From Neolewinella marina (lineage in GTDB: Bacteria; Bacteroidota; Bacteroidia; Chitinophagales; Saprospiraceae), in assembly GCF_002631205.1 (NCBI RefSeq), contig NZ_PDLO01000006.1, positions 174,922-238,921 of the forward strand: a stretch of 64,000 nucleotides of DNA, read 5' to 3'. Position numbers and translations under genes: made by a program. This document shows, piece after piece, positions 1 to 8,099 of this stretch (position 1 is the first letter of the stretch; each line of letters opens with the position of its first letter). Below the pieces are notes generated by a model, which saw only the letters and a list, made by a program, of their open reading frames with translations, had not been told where the DNA came from and ran no database searches.

Positions 1-738
1 CAGGACGACGAGGCCTACCAGAGCGACTACGACGTGCTGCAACCGGCCCTGCCGCTGGAATCCGCGGGCCGCTCCTTCGTTTCCCTCCAGACCACCAGCC
101 CCGCCGGCACGCCGGTGACGGTGCCCGGCATCAATTACACGGTGACCACCCCGGTGCGCTACCCCGACGGTGCCCCCGCCCGGCTGCGCTACCAGCTCAG
201 CGTCGACTACGCCCTGACCGACGAGCCGGCCCAGTTCCCCTACACCAACAACGATCCCAAGACCTGCTACGTAAGCCAGACCCTGGCCGGCAACCGACTC
301 TTCCTCCTCGACGGGCGCCAGGCCACGGCCGAGCGGGTGGTGGACTACCCCCTGGCCACGGTGAGGATCAATCATCTCTACGCCGAGGGCAACTACGTAA
401 CCATTTACCAGGAGGCCCTCAGTCCGCCCGCCTTCAACTACTTTTCCCAGATCGCGAGCATCGCCGACCAGGACCGGAGCATCTTCGGCAGCCCCCCGGG
501 ACCGGTGGCCGGCAACGTCACCGACCTGAACGGACTGACGCCAAACGTATTCGGCTTCTTCTACACGGCCAACCGCACCCTGGCGCGGGTGTCCGTCTCC
601 CCGGAGGAGGCCGGCAACCCCAATACCTACTGCCCCCTGCCCCCGCCCGAGCGGCCGAACGCCCCGCCTACCAGCTGCGACGACTGTATGCGGCTCGACG
701 GCGCCTCCCTGACGCCGCCCCCTTTCTGGTCCTTCTAA
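1..738 (+). CDS. DUF4249 domain-containing protein, 5'-truncated by the window edge
   Basis: The reading frame is open from the first base, so the start lies upstream of the window and only the C-terminal 245 or so residues are visible. The end is typical of long DUF4249 proteins: a CYVS segment, a stretch reading QDRSIFGSPPGPVAGNV, a GFFYTANRTLARVSV strand, then Cys-rich SCDDCMRLDG and a terminal PPFWSF. DUF4249 proteins are predicted outer-membrane-associated lipoproteins that are usually encoded right after a TonB-dependent receptor; I infer such a receptor just upstream. The molecular function is unknown. The family call rests on pattern memory, not on a search. Confidence 0.8.
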   Translation, partial: QDDEAYQSDYDVLQPALPLESAGRSFVSLQTTSPAGTPVTVPGINYTVTTPVRYPDGAPARLRYQLSVDYALTDEPAQFPYTNNDPKTCYVSQTLAGNRLFLLDGRQATAERVVDYPLATVRINHLYAEGNYVTIYQEALSPPAFNYFSQIASIADQDRSIFGSPPGPVAGNVTDLNGLTPNVFGFFYTANRTLARVSVSPEEAGNPNTYCPLPPPERPNAPPTSCDDCMRLDGASLTPPPFWSF

Positions 739-750
739 CCGCCCCGCCCG

Positions 751-2295
751 ATGCGCCTGACCTTGTTGCTTGCATTCTTGATTTTCCTGTCCGGACTGAC
801 GGCCCAGCCCGCCACCGTCCTCCACCACGACCGCCCCTATCACGCTACGGGGGAGGTGAGCTGGTTCCGCGCCTACCTGCCGGCCCCGGCCCCGCCGACG
901 GTCCGCGTGGAGGTATACGCCCCGGACGGGAGTCGGCTGGACTATTTCTTCCTGAAATCTGACGTTGCCGGCGGCACCGCGGAGGGCTACTACCGCTGGG
1001 GCTACGACCTGCCCACGGGCTACTACCGCATCGCCCTGACGGCCCTCTCCGCCGCCGGCGAAGACGTGCCGCTTGGCACCTTTCGCCACCCCGTCTACCG
1101 CGTGGACGACCGCAACGCCACCGCGGAAGCGGCAACCAACGACGCGGCGGAGTTTGCTACTGACGACCTGGACCTGCGGGTAGAGGGCGATGCCCTACGG
1201 ATCGCGGGCGCCCCCGCGGGGACCTACAGCGTGGCCGTGTACCACGATGCGGTGGTGGGTAGCGCTGCCGGAGCAACGGTGAGCTCCGCCCCGGCCCAAC
1301 CGACCCCGGCCTGCCTCGATACCCTGTTTTACCGTGGGCAGATCCTAGCCGCGACGGACGCTGCCCCAGTGAACGTGAACCTGCTGCCGGTCTTCGACGG
1401 AGCCACCTACGCCACCTACTTCAGCAAAACGGACGCGGCGGGCGAATTCCTGCTTAATCTGCCGGCCTTCGCGGGCAGCAAGACGGTACAGGTGAGGAGC
1501 ATTACCGACCAGGCCCTCAAGGGAAGTCTGTCATCCCCCCGCCTGCCCCGACTGGAGCAGCGGCCGCCCCTCACCGCGGAGGTGATCGAGTACCTGGACC
1601 TGAGCCACCGCCGCCGCAAGATCTACCAGCTCTACCGCACGGTGGAAACCCCATTGGAGGTGGAGGTGCGTCCGGAACGGCCACTGCCGCTGCGGGCCAG
1701 CAAGAGTTACAACGTCCAGGACTACAAGGCTTTCCCGGACCTCTATACCTTCTTCCGGGAGGTGGCTGGAGAACTGCGGTTCCGCGAGCGCCGCGACGGC
1801 TACACCGCCCAGCTGTACAATGCGCCCACCCAGCGGTTCTTCACCGGTACGCCCCTGTTCATCGTCGACGGGCGGCTCACCCGCGATGCCGACTACGTAG
1901 CCCGACTTGATCCGGCCGACGTGGCCCGCGTCAGTTTCTACTACGGCAACCGGGAGCTGCGGGAGCAGTTCCCCGCCCTCGGCAGCCAGGGGGTGGTGCA
2001 GATCGACCGCCTGCGACCGGCCGCCGACCTGCCCGCCGACGATGCCGCCAATCTGCTCGAACTTCACGGCCTCCAGCCCGCCCTCAACTTCACGCCCCGC
2101 AGCGGGGAGGAGGTGCCCCGGCTTTCGCCCCTGCTGCTCTGGCAAACCGGCACTACCGAAGGTGAGCAGACTCTGATCCCCCTGCCCGCCACCGACGACT
2201 CGGGCACCTTCCGGGTGGTCGTACTGCTGCGCACCGCCGCGGGAGACGCCCTGCTGGGGGGCACCACCACCTTCACCCGGGAGCCCGGCCGCTGA
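751..2295 (+). CDS. secreted protein with MG2-like and plug-like segments
   Basis: A 514-residue protein with a clear signal peptide (residues 1-18, hydrophobic core LLLAFLIFLSG, cleavage near TAQ). Residues about 20-115 resemble the macroglobulin MG2-type domain of Bacteroidota envelope proteins (dRPYHATGEVSWFRAYL, then a YYRWGYDLPTGYYRI strand). A middle part (about 205-255) resembles a carboxypeptidase-regulatory fold. Near 370-425 the pattern PLFIVDGRLT followed by LDPADVARVSFYYG and GVVQI is that of a TonB-receptor plug, but no beta-barrel follows. It begins 12 bp after the DUF4249 gene, so the two are probably cotranscribed. I infer a periplasmic or surface protein working with the upstream receptor system. 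Exact function not recognised. Confidence 0.75.
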   Translation: MRLTLLLAFLIFLSGLTAQPATVLHHDRPYHATGEVSWFRAYLPAPAPPTVRVEVYAPDGSRLDYFFLKSDVAGGTAEGYYRWGYDLPTGYYRIALTALSAAGEDVPLGTFRHPVYRVDDRNATAEAATNDAAEFATDDLDLRVEGDALRIAGAPAGTYSVAVYHDAVVGSAAGATVSSAPAQPTPACLDTLFYRGQILAATDAAPVNVNLLPVFDGATYATYFSKTDAAGEFLLNLPAFAGSKTVQVRSITDQALKGSLSSPRLPRLEQRPPLTAEVIEYLDLSHRRRKIYQLYRTVETPLEVEVRPERPLPLRASKSYNVQDYKAFPDLYTFFREVAGELRFRERRDGYTAQLYNAPTQRFFTGTPLFIVDGRLTRDADYVARLDPADVARVSFYYGNRELREQFPALGSQGVVQIDRLRPAADLPADDAANLLELHGLQPALNFTPRSGEEVPRLSPLLLWQTGTTEGEQTLIPLPATDDSGTFRVVVLLRTAAGDALLGGTTTFTREPGR

Positions 2296-2311
2296 TCGTA
2301 TCTTCGCCCCG

Positions 2312-3949
2312 GTGCGGAAGTGGTACTACATCCTGGCGATCATCCTCCTGTTTCCGGCCCTGCTGATCAACCTGGGGCTGCCGGTCTTCATCGACGACGA
2401 AGCCATCCGGGCCCTGGTGGCCCAGGAGATGCTGTGGTCTGACAACTTTATCGCCCCGACCCTCCACGCCGACGCCTACCTGAACAAGCCCCCGCTCTGG
2501 AACTGGATCCTGGCGGTGAGCTTCGAACTCCACGGTGCCGCGGGGGAGTGGGCGGCCCGGCTGCCGACGGTGATCTCCCTGCTGGGGTTTGGCCTCACCA
2601 CTTACCTGTTCAGCCGCCCCCACTTCGGCCGCTACCTGGCCTTCGTCCACGCCCTGACGGTCATCACCTGCGGGCGGATGCTGTTCTGGGACAGCATGCT
2701 GGCGCTCATCGACGTCTGCTTCAGCTGGGTCATCTACACCCAGATCATGCTGCTGTATTACTACGGCCGGCGGGGTGAGTGGTGGCGGGCCTTCGGCTGG
2801 ACCTACCTGCTCACCGCCGTGGCCTTCATGCTCAAGGGGCTGCCCGCCATCGTTTTCCAGGGCCTTACGGTCTTCGCGGTGGTGGGGTGGCAGCGCTCCT
2901 GGCACGAGCTCTTCCGGCCGGCCCACCTGCTCAGCGGGGTGGGGTGCCTGCTCCTGCTGGGCACCTACTATTACACCTACGGGCAGTACGTCGACCTGGC
3001 GCAGGTGGCCCAGCGCCTCTTCGTGGAGAGCGGCAAGCGGACCGCGGTGGCCCACGGAGCCGGGGAAACGCTGCGCCACCTGCTGGCCTTCCCCTTCGAG
3101 ATGAGCTACCACTTCCTGCCCTGGACGATCCTGCTGGCCTACCTTCTGCGGCGGGGGAGCTGGTCGAGGTTGCTGACCAGCGATTTCGCGGCCTTCTGCC
3201 TGCTCGCCTTCGTGGTGCACCTGCCGGTGTACTGGCTCTCGCCGAACGTTTACCCCCGTTACCTCCTGATGCTCTTCCCCCTGCTGTTCGCCAGTTTGCT
3301 GTGGTTGCACCGCTCGCACGCGTCCCGGGGGAGCCGTACCTACCTTACCCTGCGCTACCTCTTGCTGGGGGCGATGACGGTGGTGGCGGTAGGCCTGCCC
3401 TTCGTTCCCCTCCTGCCGGCGGTAGCCGGAGTGGGCCAGCCGTGGATCAAAAGCCTGGTGGTAGGCGCGGTCGCGGGTGCCGTGGCCGTGGCGGGCTGGC
3501 GCGACCGGCGCAACTTCCTCCTGCTCCTGTGCTGCTTCCTTTTGGTATTGCGAGTGGCCTTCGACCTGTTCATCCTGCCGGTTCGCGCCGCCACCGACGA
3601 ACGCGGACCGGCCGTGCGGAATACGGCGCGGGTGGTGGCGGAACGCCATGCTGACCAGCCGCTGGCCATCTACGGGCATACCCTGATCGAGCCGGCTACC
3701 GGCTGGTACCTGACCGAAGCCCTGGGGGCGGTGGTGCCCCGGCATTTTCAGGATTTTGACGCCAGTGCGGCCTACATCGGCAGCCCCCGGCAGTACCCCC
3801 AACTGCAGATCATGGCTACCGACTCCCTCTACCTGCGCCACCAGCAGGGGTGGTACCCGGTGGGAGCCCTGCAGCCCCCCGTTCCGGCGGTCCCCACCGA
3901 CGAGGAACTCCGTGACGGCATGGGCACCGGCCTGCCCATCAGGCGATAG
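2312..3949 (+). CDS. GT39-family (ArnT/PMT-like) membrane glycosyltransferase
   Basis: A 545-residue integral membrane protein with ten or more hydrophobic helices. The N-terminal loop contains PVFIDDEAIRALVAQEM, the acidic periplasmic motif of dolichyl-phosphate-mannose and ArnT-type glycosyltransferases, followed by LNKPPLWNWILA, which is highly typical of the family. These enzymes transfer a sugar from a polyprenyl-phosphate donor to lipid A, protein or other envelope acceptors. The GTG start lies a few bases after a TATCTTCGC -7 element, so the transcript is almost leaderless. The next gene is a GT2 enzyme of the type that makes polyprenyl-phosphate sugars, so the pair plausibly forms a donor-synthase and transferase couple. 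The acceptor is not predictable from sequence. Confidence 0.85.
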   Translation: MRKWYYILAIILLFPALLINLGLPVFIDDEAIRALVAQEMLWSDNFIAPTLHADAYLNKPPLWNWILAVSFELHGAAGEWAARLPTVISLLGFGLTTYLFSRPHFGRYLAFVHALTVITCGRMLFWDSMLALIDVCFSWVIYTQIMLLYYYGRRGEWWRAFGWTYLLTAVAFMLKGLPAIVFQGLTVFAVVGWQRSWHELFRPAHLLSGVGCLLLLGTYYYTYGQYVDLAQVAQRLFVESGKRTAVAHGAGETLRHLLAFPFEMSYHFLPWTILLAYLLRRGSWSRLLTSDFAAFCLLAFVVHLPVYWLSPNVYPRYLLMLFPLLFASLLWLHRSHASRGSRTYLTLRYLLLGAMTVVAVGLPFVPLLPAVAGVGQPWIKSLVVGAVAGAVAVAGWRDRRNFLLLLCCFLLVLRVAFDLFILPVRAATDERGPAVRNTARVVAERHADQPLAIYGHTLIEPATGWYLTEALGAVVPRHFQDFDASAAYIGSPRQYPQLQIMATDSLYLRHQQGWYPVGALQPPVPAVPTDEELRDGMGTGLPIRR

Positions 3950-3993
3950 CCGCGGCGGGAAGTCGTACCTTGCGGCCCCAAAGTCCCCTGTTT

Positions 3994-4983
3994 GTGCAGC
4001 TTTCCGTCGTAGTCACCATCCTGAATGAGCGGGAGAATATCGAGCCGCTGATCGACCGCATCCACGCGGCCCTGTCGGGCATGGAGTACGAGATCGTCTA
4101 CGTGGACGACGGCAGTACCGACGGATCGGTAGCCCTGCTCAAAAGCCTCCCCGACCCCCGGCTGGTGGTGGTGGAGCTCCGCAAGAACTACGGCCAGAGC
4201 CTCGCCCTGATGGCCGGCATCGAAGTGGCGCGGGGGGAGTTCATCGCTACCCTCGACGGCGACCTGCAGAACGACCCATCCGATATCCCCCACATGCTGC
4301 GGCTGGTGGAGGAGGGCGACTGGGACCTCGTCGTTGGCGAGCGGGTGAACCGGCAGGACGGGCGCATGACCCGCAAGGTCCCCAGCCGCATCGCCAACTG
4401 GATCATCCGCCACCTGAGCGGGGTGCACCTGCGCGACTACGGCTGCGCCCTGAAGGTGTTCCGCGCCGACATCGCCAAGGACCTGGGGATCTACGGCGAG
4501 CTCCACCGCTTCATATCGGTACTCGCCAGCTTGGAGGGCGCCCGCATTACCCAGGTACCTGTGAAGCACCACGCCCGGCAGTTCGGGGTAAGCAAGTACG
4601 GCCTCGGCCGCACCTTCAAGGTGGTGAGCGACCTGCTCCTGATGGTCTTCCTGAAGAAGTACCTGCAGAAGCCCATGCACCTGTTCGCCCAGGCGGGGCT
4701 GGCCCTTTTTGCCATCGGGGCCCTCATTAACGTTTATTTGCTGGGCCTGAAACTGCTGGGGCAGGACATCTGGGGCAAACCCCTCCTGATCCTGGGGGCC
4801 ATGCTGGTGCTGGCCGGGATACAGCTCGTTACGGTGGGCATCGTGGTGGAGGTGTTGATGCGCACCTACTACGAAAGCCAGAAAAAACGTCCGTATAAAA
4901 TTCGGGAAATCAAACGGTTAGATGGGGAGGAACTGCTGGATGTGTCCCTGCGGCCGACGCCCCGGGAGCGGTCCGCCGACTAG
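3994..4983 (+). CDS. GT2-family polyprenyl-phosphate glycosyltransferase (GtrB/DPM1-like)
   Basis: About 330 residues. The N-terminal GT-A domain shows VVTILNERENI, the VDDGSTDGS nucleotide-binding loop, the LDGDLQNDP metal-binding motif and a LRDYGCALKVFR acceptor segment. Two transmembrane helices follow (around AGLALFAIGALINVYLL and LLILGAMLVLAGIQLVTVG), as in GtrB/YfdH enzymes that load a sugar onto undecaprenyl phosphate. I chose the GTG at this position because the upstream TTG (3970) sits inside a TACCTTGC -7-like element; the TTG start would add eight residues. It is immediately downstream of the GT39 transferase, which would use its product. Its TAG stop shares the palindrome CTAG with the stop of the small gene on the other strand. 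Confidence 0.85.
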   Translation: MQLSVVVTILNERENIEPLIDRIHAALSGMEYEIVYVDDGSTDGSVALLKSLPDPRLVVVELRKNYGQSLALMAGIEVARGEFIATLDGDLQNDPSDIPHMLRLVEEGDWDLVVGERVNRQDGRMTRKVPSRIANWIIRHLSGVHLRDYGCALKVFRADIAKDLGIYGELHRFISVLASLEGARITQVPVKHHARQFGVSKYGLGRTFKVVSDLLLMVFLKKYLQKPMHLFAQAGLALFAIGALINVYLLGLKLLGQDIWGKPLLILGAMLVLAGIQLVTVGIVVEVLMRTYYESQKKRPYKIREIKRLDGEELLDVSLRPTPRERSAD

Positions 4984-5153
4984 CGCATGCGGTGGCCGAA
5001 CAGGTCGCGGTTGCCCGGCGGTTTGCTGCGCTTGTCCGGCTTGGTGGTTTTCTGGATGCCGTAACAGCCCGATCTGCGGCTGCAGGAGGTGGAAAAAAGG
5101 ACCGCAAAGCCTAGCAAAATAAGGAAAGCGGGATAAACACAGCGCTTTTTCAT
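4980..5153 (-). CDS. 57-residue lipoprotein-like small protein
   Basis: Reading the minus strand from the ATG gives 57 codons: a short basic start (MKKR), a hydrophobic stretch (AFLILLGFAVLF), then STSCSRRSGCYG and a basic tail ending GNRDLFGHRMR. This is the layout of a tiny Bacteroidota lipoprotein, with the first Cys after the hydrophobic stretch as a possible lipidation site, although the lipobox is weak (STS before Cys). It converges on the GT2 gene and its stop overlaps that gene's stop by four bases. It would be missed by annotation with a length cut-off. Function unknown; not recognised beyond the lipoprotein-like shape. Confidence 0.6.
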   Translation of the reverse strand: MKKRCVYPAFLILLGFAVLFSTSCSRRSGCYGIQKTTKPDKRSKPPGNRDLFGHRMR

Positions 5154-5160
5154 ACGTTTG
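5153..5160 (+). promoter_or_regulatory. -7 element of the HU promoter
   Basis: TACGTTTG matches the Bacteroidota TAnnTTTG -7 consensus exactly and points to the HU gene, implying a leader of about 110 nt. It overlaps the start codon of the divergent small lipoprotein-like gene, so transcription of the two may interfere. Confidence 0.5.
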
Positions 5161-5280
5161 TACGGCTGAACTAGGGAATTGAGGCATGGCGTTACGCGCC
5201 CGTCGATAAACTACCTAACGCAACCATCATCAGGCGGTAAACCCAAACCACCCTTTTTTAACTATCCAAATTCCTATCAA

Positions 5281-5553
5281 ATGAACAAAGGAGAACTCGT
5301 ATCGGCCATCGCCGATAAATCCGGCCTCACCAAGGACCAAGCAGAAAGCGCCCTGAGCGCCACCCTCGCCAGTATCGAGGAAGCACTGAAGAGCGACGAC
5401 AGCGTAAGCCTGGTTGGCTTTGGCACCTTCTCGGTGAACAACCGGCCCGCCCGCGAGGGACGTAACCCCCGCACCAATGAGACCATCCAGATCGCGGCCA
5501 AGAACGTAGTGAAGTTCAAGCCCGGCAAGAAACTCAGCGAGTCGGTCAACTAG
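5281..5553 (+). CDS. HU family DNA-binding protein
   Basis: A 90-residue protein of normal HU length, starting MNKGELVSAIADKSGLTKDQAESAL. The central VGFGTFSVNNRPAREGRNPRTNE carries the Gly-Phe-Gly turn and the DNA-bending arm with its Arg-Asn-Pro tip, and the end FKPGKKLSESVN is typical. HU is a nucleoid-associated dimer that bends DNA non-specifically. The upstream in-frame ATG at 5179 is rejected because only the later ATG gives a canonical N-terminus, and it is preceded by an A/T-rich leader as in highly expressed genes of this phylum. A strong intrinsic terminator follows directly, so the gene is monocistronic. Confidence 0.95.
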   Translation: MNKGELVSAIADKSGLTKDQAESALSATLASIEEALKSDDSVSLVGFGTFSVNNRPAREGRNPRTNETIQIAAKNVVKFKPGKKLSESVN

Positions 5554-5581
5554 ACCCCTCACCGAGACCCAAATCTCAACA

Positions 5582-5617
5582 ACGACCCGACCGGCCCCGC
5601 GCCGGCCGGGTCGTTTT
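5582..5617 (+). terminator. intrinsic terminator after HU
   Basis: A 14-bp stem (ACGACCCGACCGGC with its complement, one mismatch) around a 5-nt loop, followed by TTT. Located about 30 bp after the HU stop. Confidence 0.8.
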
Positions 5618-5707
5618 GCGTCCGGGCCGGGGGTAATCCCAAAACCGTTTGCACCATTTGTGGTTAGGCTGGAAAAGTCCGGTTCCCCGGGCACAACCCC
5701 CCTAACC

Positions 5708-6400
5708 ATGTCCACCTTTCTCATCGTCGGCGGCAGTTCCGGCATCGGCCGGGCCCTGGTCGACCAGCTCCTGAACACCGGCCATACCGTCCATGTCTGG
5801 GCCCGCGAGGCCCGCGACCTTCCCGCTGCCGTTCAATTTACCGCGGTGGACGTCACCGATGCGGCCGCCGACCTGTCCGCCAACGTCCCCGAAGAACTCC
5901 AGGGCCTGGTGTACTGCCCGGGCAACATCGACCTGCGGTCCTTCCGTAGCCTGCGGCCCGACGCTTTTCGCAGCGCCTTCGAGATCAACGTCGTGGGGGC
6001 CGTGCGCTGTCTGCAGGCCGCCGAGCGTGCCCTCAAGCGGAGTGGCCGTCCGGCCTCCGTGGTGCTCTTTTCCACCGTGGCCGTGCAGCGTGGCATGCCC
6101 TTCCACGCCGCCGTAGCCGCCGCCAAGGGAGCCATCGAGGGGCTCACCCGCAGCCTGGCCGCCGAGTACGCTCCCGCGGTGCGGGTGAACGCCATCGCCC
6201 CCTCCCTCACCGATACCCCCCTGGCGGGGAAGTTGCTGGCTACCGACGACAAGCGGGCCGCCGCGGCCGGCCGTCACCCCCTCGACCGGGTGGGCAAGCC
6301 GGAAGAAGTAGCCGCCCTGGCCGCCTTCCTGCTGGGCGAACAGGCCGCCTTCGTCACCGGACAGGTCATCGGGATGGACGGCGGGCTCAGCGCGATCTAG
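5708..6400 (+). CDS. SDR-family protein lacking the catalytic tyrosine
   Basis: A 230-residue Rossmann protein starting MSTFLIVGGSSGIGRAL, which holds the TGxxxGxG-type NAD(P) loop. The NAG-like CPGNIDLRSF, the serine in VLFSTVAVQRG and the C-terminal VTGQVIGMDGG are classical SDR signatures. The active-site YxxxK is altered: the segment reads HAAVAAAKGAIEG, so Val stands where Tyr should be, while the Lys is kept. It may therefore be a non-classical SDR or act on a different chemistry. The start is the ATG after the leader; the GTG-like upstream frame adds residues that look non-coding. Its stop overlaps the convergent glycosylase gene by four bases (CTAG). Confidence 0.85.
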   Translation: MSTFLIVGGSSGIGRALVDQLLNTGHTVHVWAREARDLPAAVQFTAVDVTDAAADLSANVPEELQGLVYCPGNIDLRSFRSLRPDAFRSAFEINVVGAVRCLQAAERALKRSGRPASVVLFSTVAVQRGMPFHAAVAAAKGAIEGLTRSLAAEYAPAVRVNAIAPSLTDTPLAGKLLATDDKRAAAAGRHPLDRVGKPEEVAALAAFLLGEQAAFVTGQVIGMDGGLSAI

Positions 6401-7002
6401 TCCGCGCCCCGGATGACCGCCACCCGCCGCTGGAGGTCGGGCACGTTGACGGACTCGAACCAGGGATTGCGGCGCAGGTACATGCCGTTCCGCGGGCTGG
6501 GGTGGGGGGCGGGGAAGTACTCTGGCAGGTATTCGGTGTAGTGGCGGACGGTTTCCGTCAGGGTCCGCTTGCGGCGGGGGCCGAGGTAGTGCTGCTGGGC
6601 GTAGGCACCGATGAGGAGCTTCAGTTCCAGTTTCGGCATCAGGGCCAACAGGGCATCCTGCCATAGGGGGGCGCACTCCGGCCGCGGGGGCAGGTCACCA
6701 CCCTTGCCTTTCCCCGGGTAGCAGAGGCCGATGGGTAATACGGCGAAGGTGGTCGAATGGTAGAATTCCGCTTCCGTCACCCCCAGCCAGTCGCGCAGTC
6801 GACGGCCGCTGGCATCATCGTAGGCGACGCTGGATTCGTGGGCCAGCCGCCCCGGGGCCTGGCTGATGAGGGCGATACGGGCCTCGGGGTGGATGCGGAA
6901 GATAGGGTTGGGACCGAGCGGCAGGGCCGGGGCGCAGACCGTACAGTCGCGCGCCCGCTCCAGGACCGGGTGGGCTACGTTGGGGTGGAATCCCTTGGCC
7001 AC
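6397..7002 (-). CDS. uracil-DNA glycosylase family protein
   Basis: A 201-residue protein with the pattern of a UDG-superfamily branch: an N-terminal CxxC (RDCTVCAPALPLGPNP), LISQAPGRLAHESSVAYDDASGRRLRDWLG as the motif-1 region, FYHSTTFAVLPIGLCYPGKG, and a C-terminal HPSPRNGMYLRRNPWF that carries the family His-Pro-Ser loop. Such proteins excise uracil from DNA or are of unproven specificity. It starts one base before the DUF3078 stop, so it is the second gene of a two-gene operon, and it converges on the SDR gene with a 4-bp overlap. Confidence 0.8.
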   Translation of the reverse strand: MAKGFHPNVAHPVLERARDCTVCAPALPLGPNPIFRIHPEARIALISQAPGRLAHESSVAYDDASGRRLRDWLGVTEAEFYHSTTFAVLPIGLCYPGKGKGGDLPPRPECAPLWQDALLALMPKLELKLLIGAYAQQHYLGPRRKRTLTETVRHYTEYLPEYFPAPHPSPRNGMYLRRNPWFESVNVPDLQRRVAVIRGAD

Positions 7003-7003
7003 C

Positions 7004-8020
7004 CTAGAAGGTGCGGGCGTAGGTGATCAGGATCTGTTCCGTGAAGCTGACGCGCTTGCCCAGTCCGGCGGTGCCGTTCGGGGCCGAGTAGTCGGTGATC
7101 CGCACCCGGATGTCGTCGTCGTAGAACAGGTTGGCGAAGAGGGTGAACTGCAGGTGCTCCGTCAGGGCATAGGTGAAGCTGTTTTGCCAGTCCACGTCCA
7201 CGTTCTGGGGGTTGCGGAGGTAATTGCTGTAGAGACCCAGCTTGGAGGTAAAGGTGATGCGGTCGTCCTCCAGGAAGCTGTTGGCGTAGCCCAGTTGGGC
7301 CAGGGCACCGATCTGGGGGTCGATGTTGTCGAATTCGGGGTAGATGCCCAGTTCGTTGGCCTCCCCGCTGACCGGGTTGCCGTGCACACCGCGGCTAGCG
7401 ATGCTGTCGTTGGCCACGATGATGAACTTCGAGCTCACCGGCGAGAAGAAGATGGATACGTTCTCGTTGGGCTGGTAGTCGATACCCACCGAGAGGGTGG
7501 CCGTGGCCGGCGCCAGGAACTTCGAGAGGGGGCTGCGGCCGGTATCCGCGAAGTCCGAAATGAAGTTGCCGGAGTAGATGTCGGGGAACTGGTAGGTGGG
7601 GAAGAACTGACTCAGGAAGGTGGCATTCACCGAGTAGAACAGCTTGCCGTCCTCCTTGATGCGGTAGCCGTACTTGCTGCCGAGGCGCAGCTCATCGACC
7701 GTTTTCTGAAAGGGGATCTTGGAGGTCAGCCCCTGGGAAACGATGCCCGCCCCGAGGCGCTGGAGACCGAACTGCCAGAGCAGGGTGTTGTCCCAGTCGA
7801 GCCGCCCGCGGCGGAACTTGGCGAAGCTGTTGATGGCGCTGCCGAAGCCGAGGCGGTTCTGCCCGGCACCCTGTTTGGGGTTGATCTGCAGCAGCTGGGT
7901 GATGTCCAGCCCAATGCCGGCGCCGACGCGCCAGCCTTCCGGGACGGGTTCCTTCTCCTGGGCGGCGAGGGCGCAGGTGCAAAGCAGGAACAGGAGCAGG
8001 GGGAGCAGGCGGGTCTTCAT
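7004..8020 (-). CDS. DUF3078 domain-containing outer-membrane protein
   Basis: 338 residues with a signal peptide (MKTRLLPLLLFLLCTCALAAQ). The body begins WRVGAGIGLDITQLLQINP and continues with INSFAKFRRGRLDWDNTLLWQFGLQR, RLGSKYGYRI and alternating amphipathic strands to the terminal FTEQILITYARTF, the hallmark of DUF3078 proteins, which are probably small outer-membrane beta-barrels. A longer upstream frame starting 60 bp earlier is rejected since it would bury the signal peptide. The stop is adjacent to the downstream glycosylase start. Function unknown. Confidence 0.8.
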   Translation of the reverse strand: MKTRLLPLLLFLLCTCALAAQEKEPVPEGWRVGAGIGLDITQLLQINPKQGAGQNRLGFGSAINSFAKFRRGRLDWDNTLLWQFGLQRLGAGIVSQGLTSKIPFQKTVDELRLGSKYGYRIKEDGKLFYSVNATFLSQFFPTYQFPDIYSGNFISDFADTGRSPLSKFLAPATATLSVGIDYQPNENVSIFFSPVSSKFIIVANDSIASRGVHGNPVSGEANELGIYPEFDNIDPQIGALAQLGYANSFLEDDRITFTSKLGLYSNYLRNPQNVDVDWQNSFTYALTEHLQFTLFANLFYDDDIRVRITDYSAPNGTAGLGKRVSFTEQILITYARTF

Positions 8021-8099
8021 GCGGTTGGTGTTGGCGTGCCGCGCGCAGCGCGGCGGTTTCCGGAACGATCGGTACCGCAATAATAAGGCCTGCCGGGGC

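Noticed and set aside
2273..3841. 522-codon minus-strand frame opposite the GT39 gene
   Set aside because: Shadow frame rich in Gln, Gly, Arg and His with no recognisable domain; the plus-strand frame is a clear membrane glycosyltransferase.
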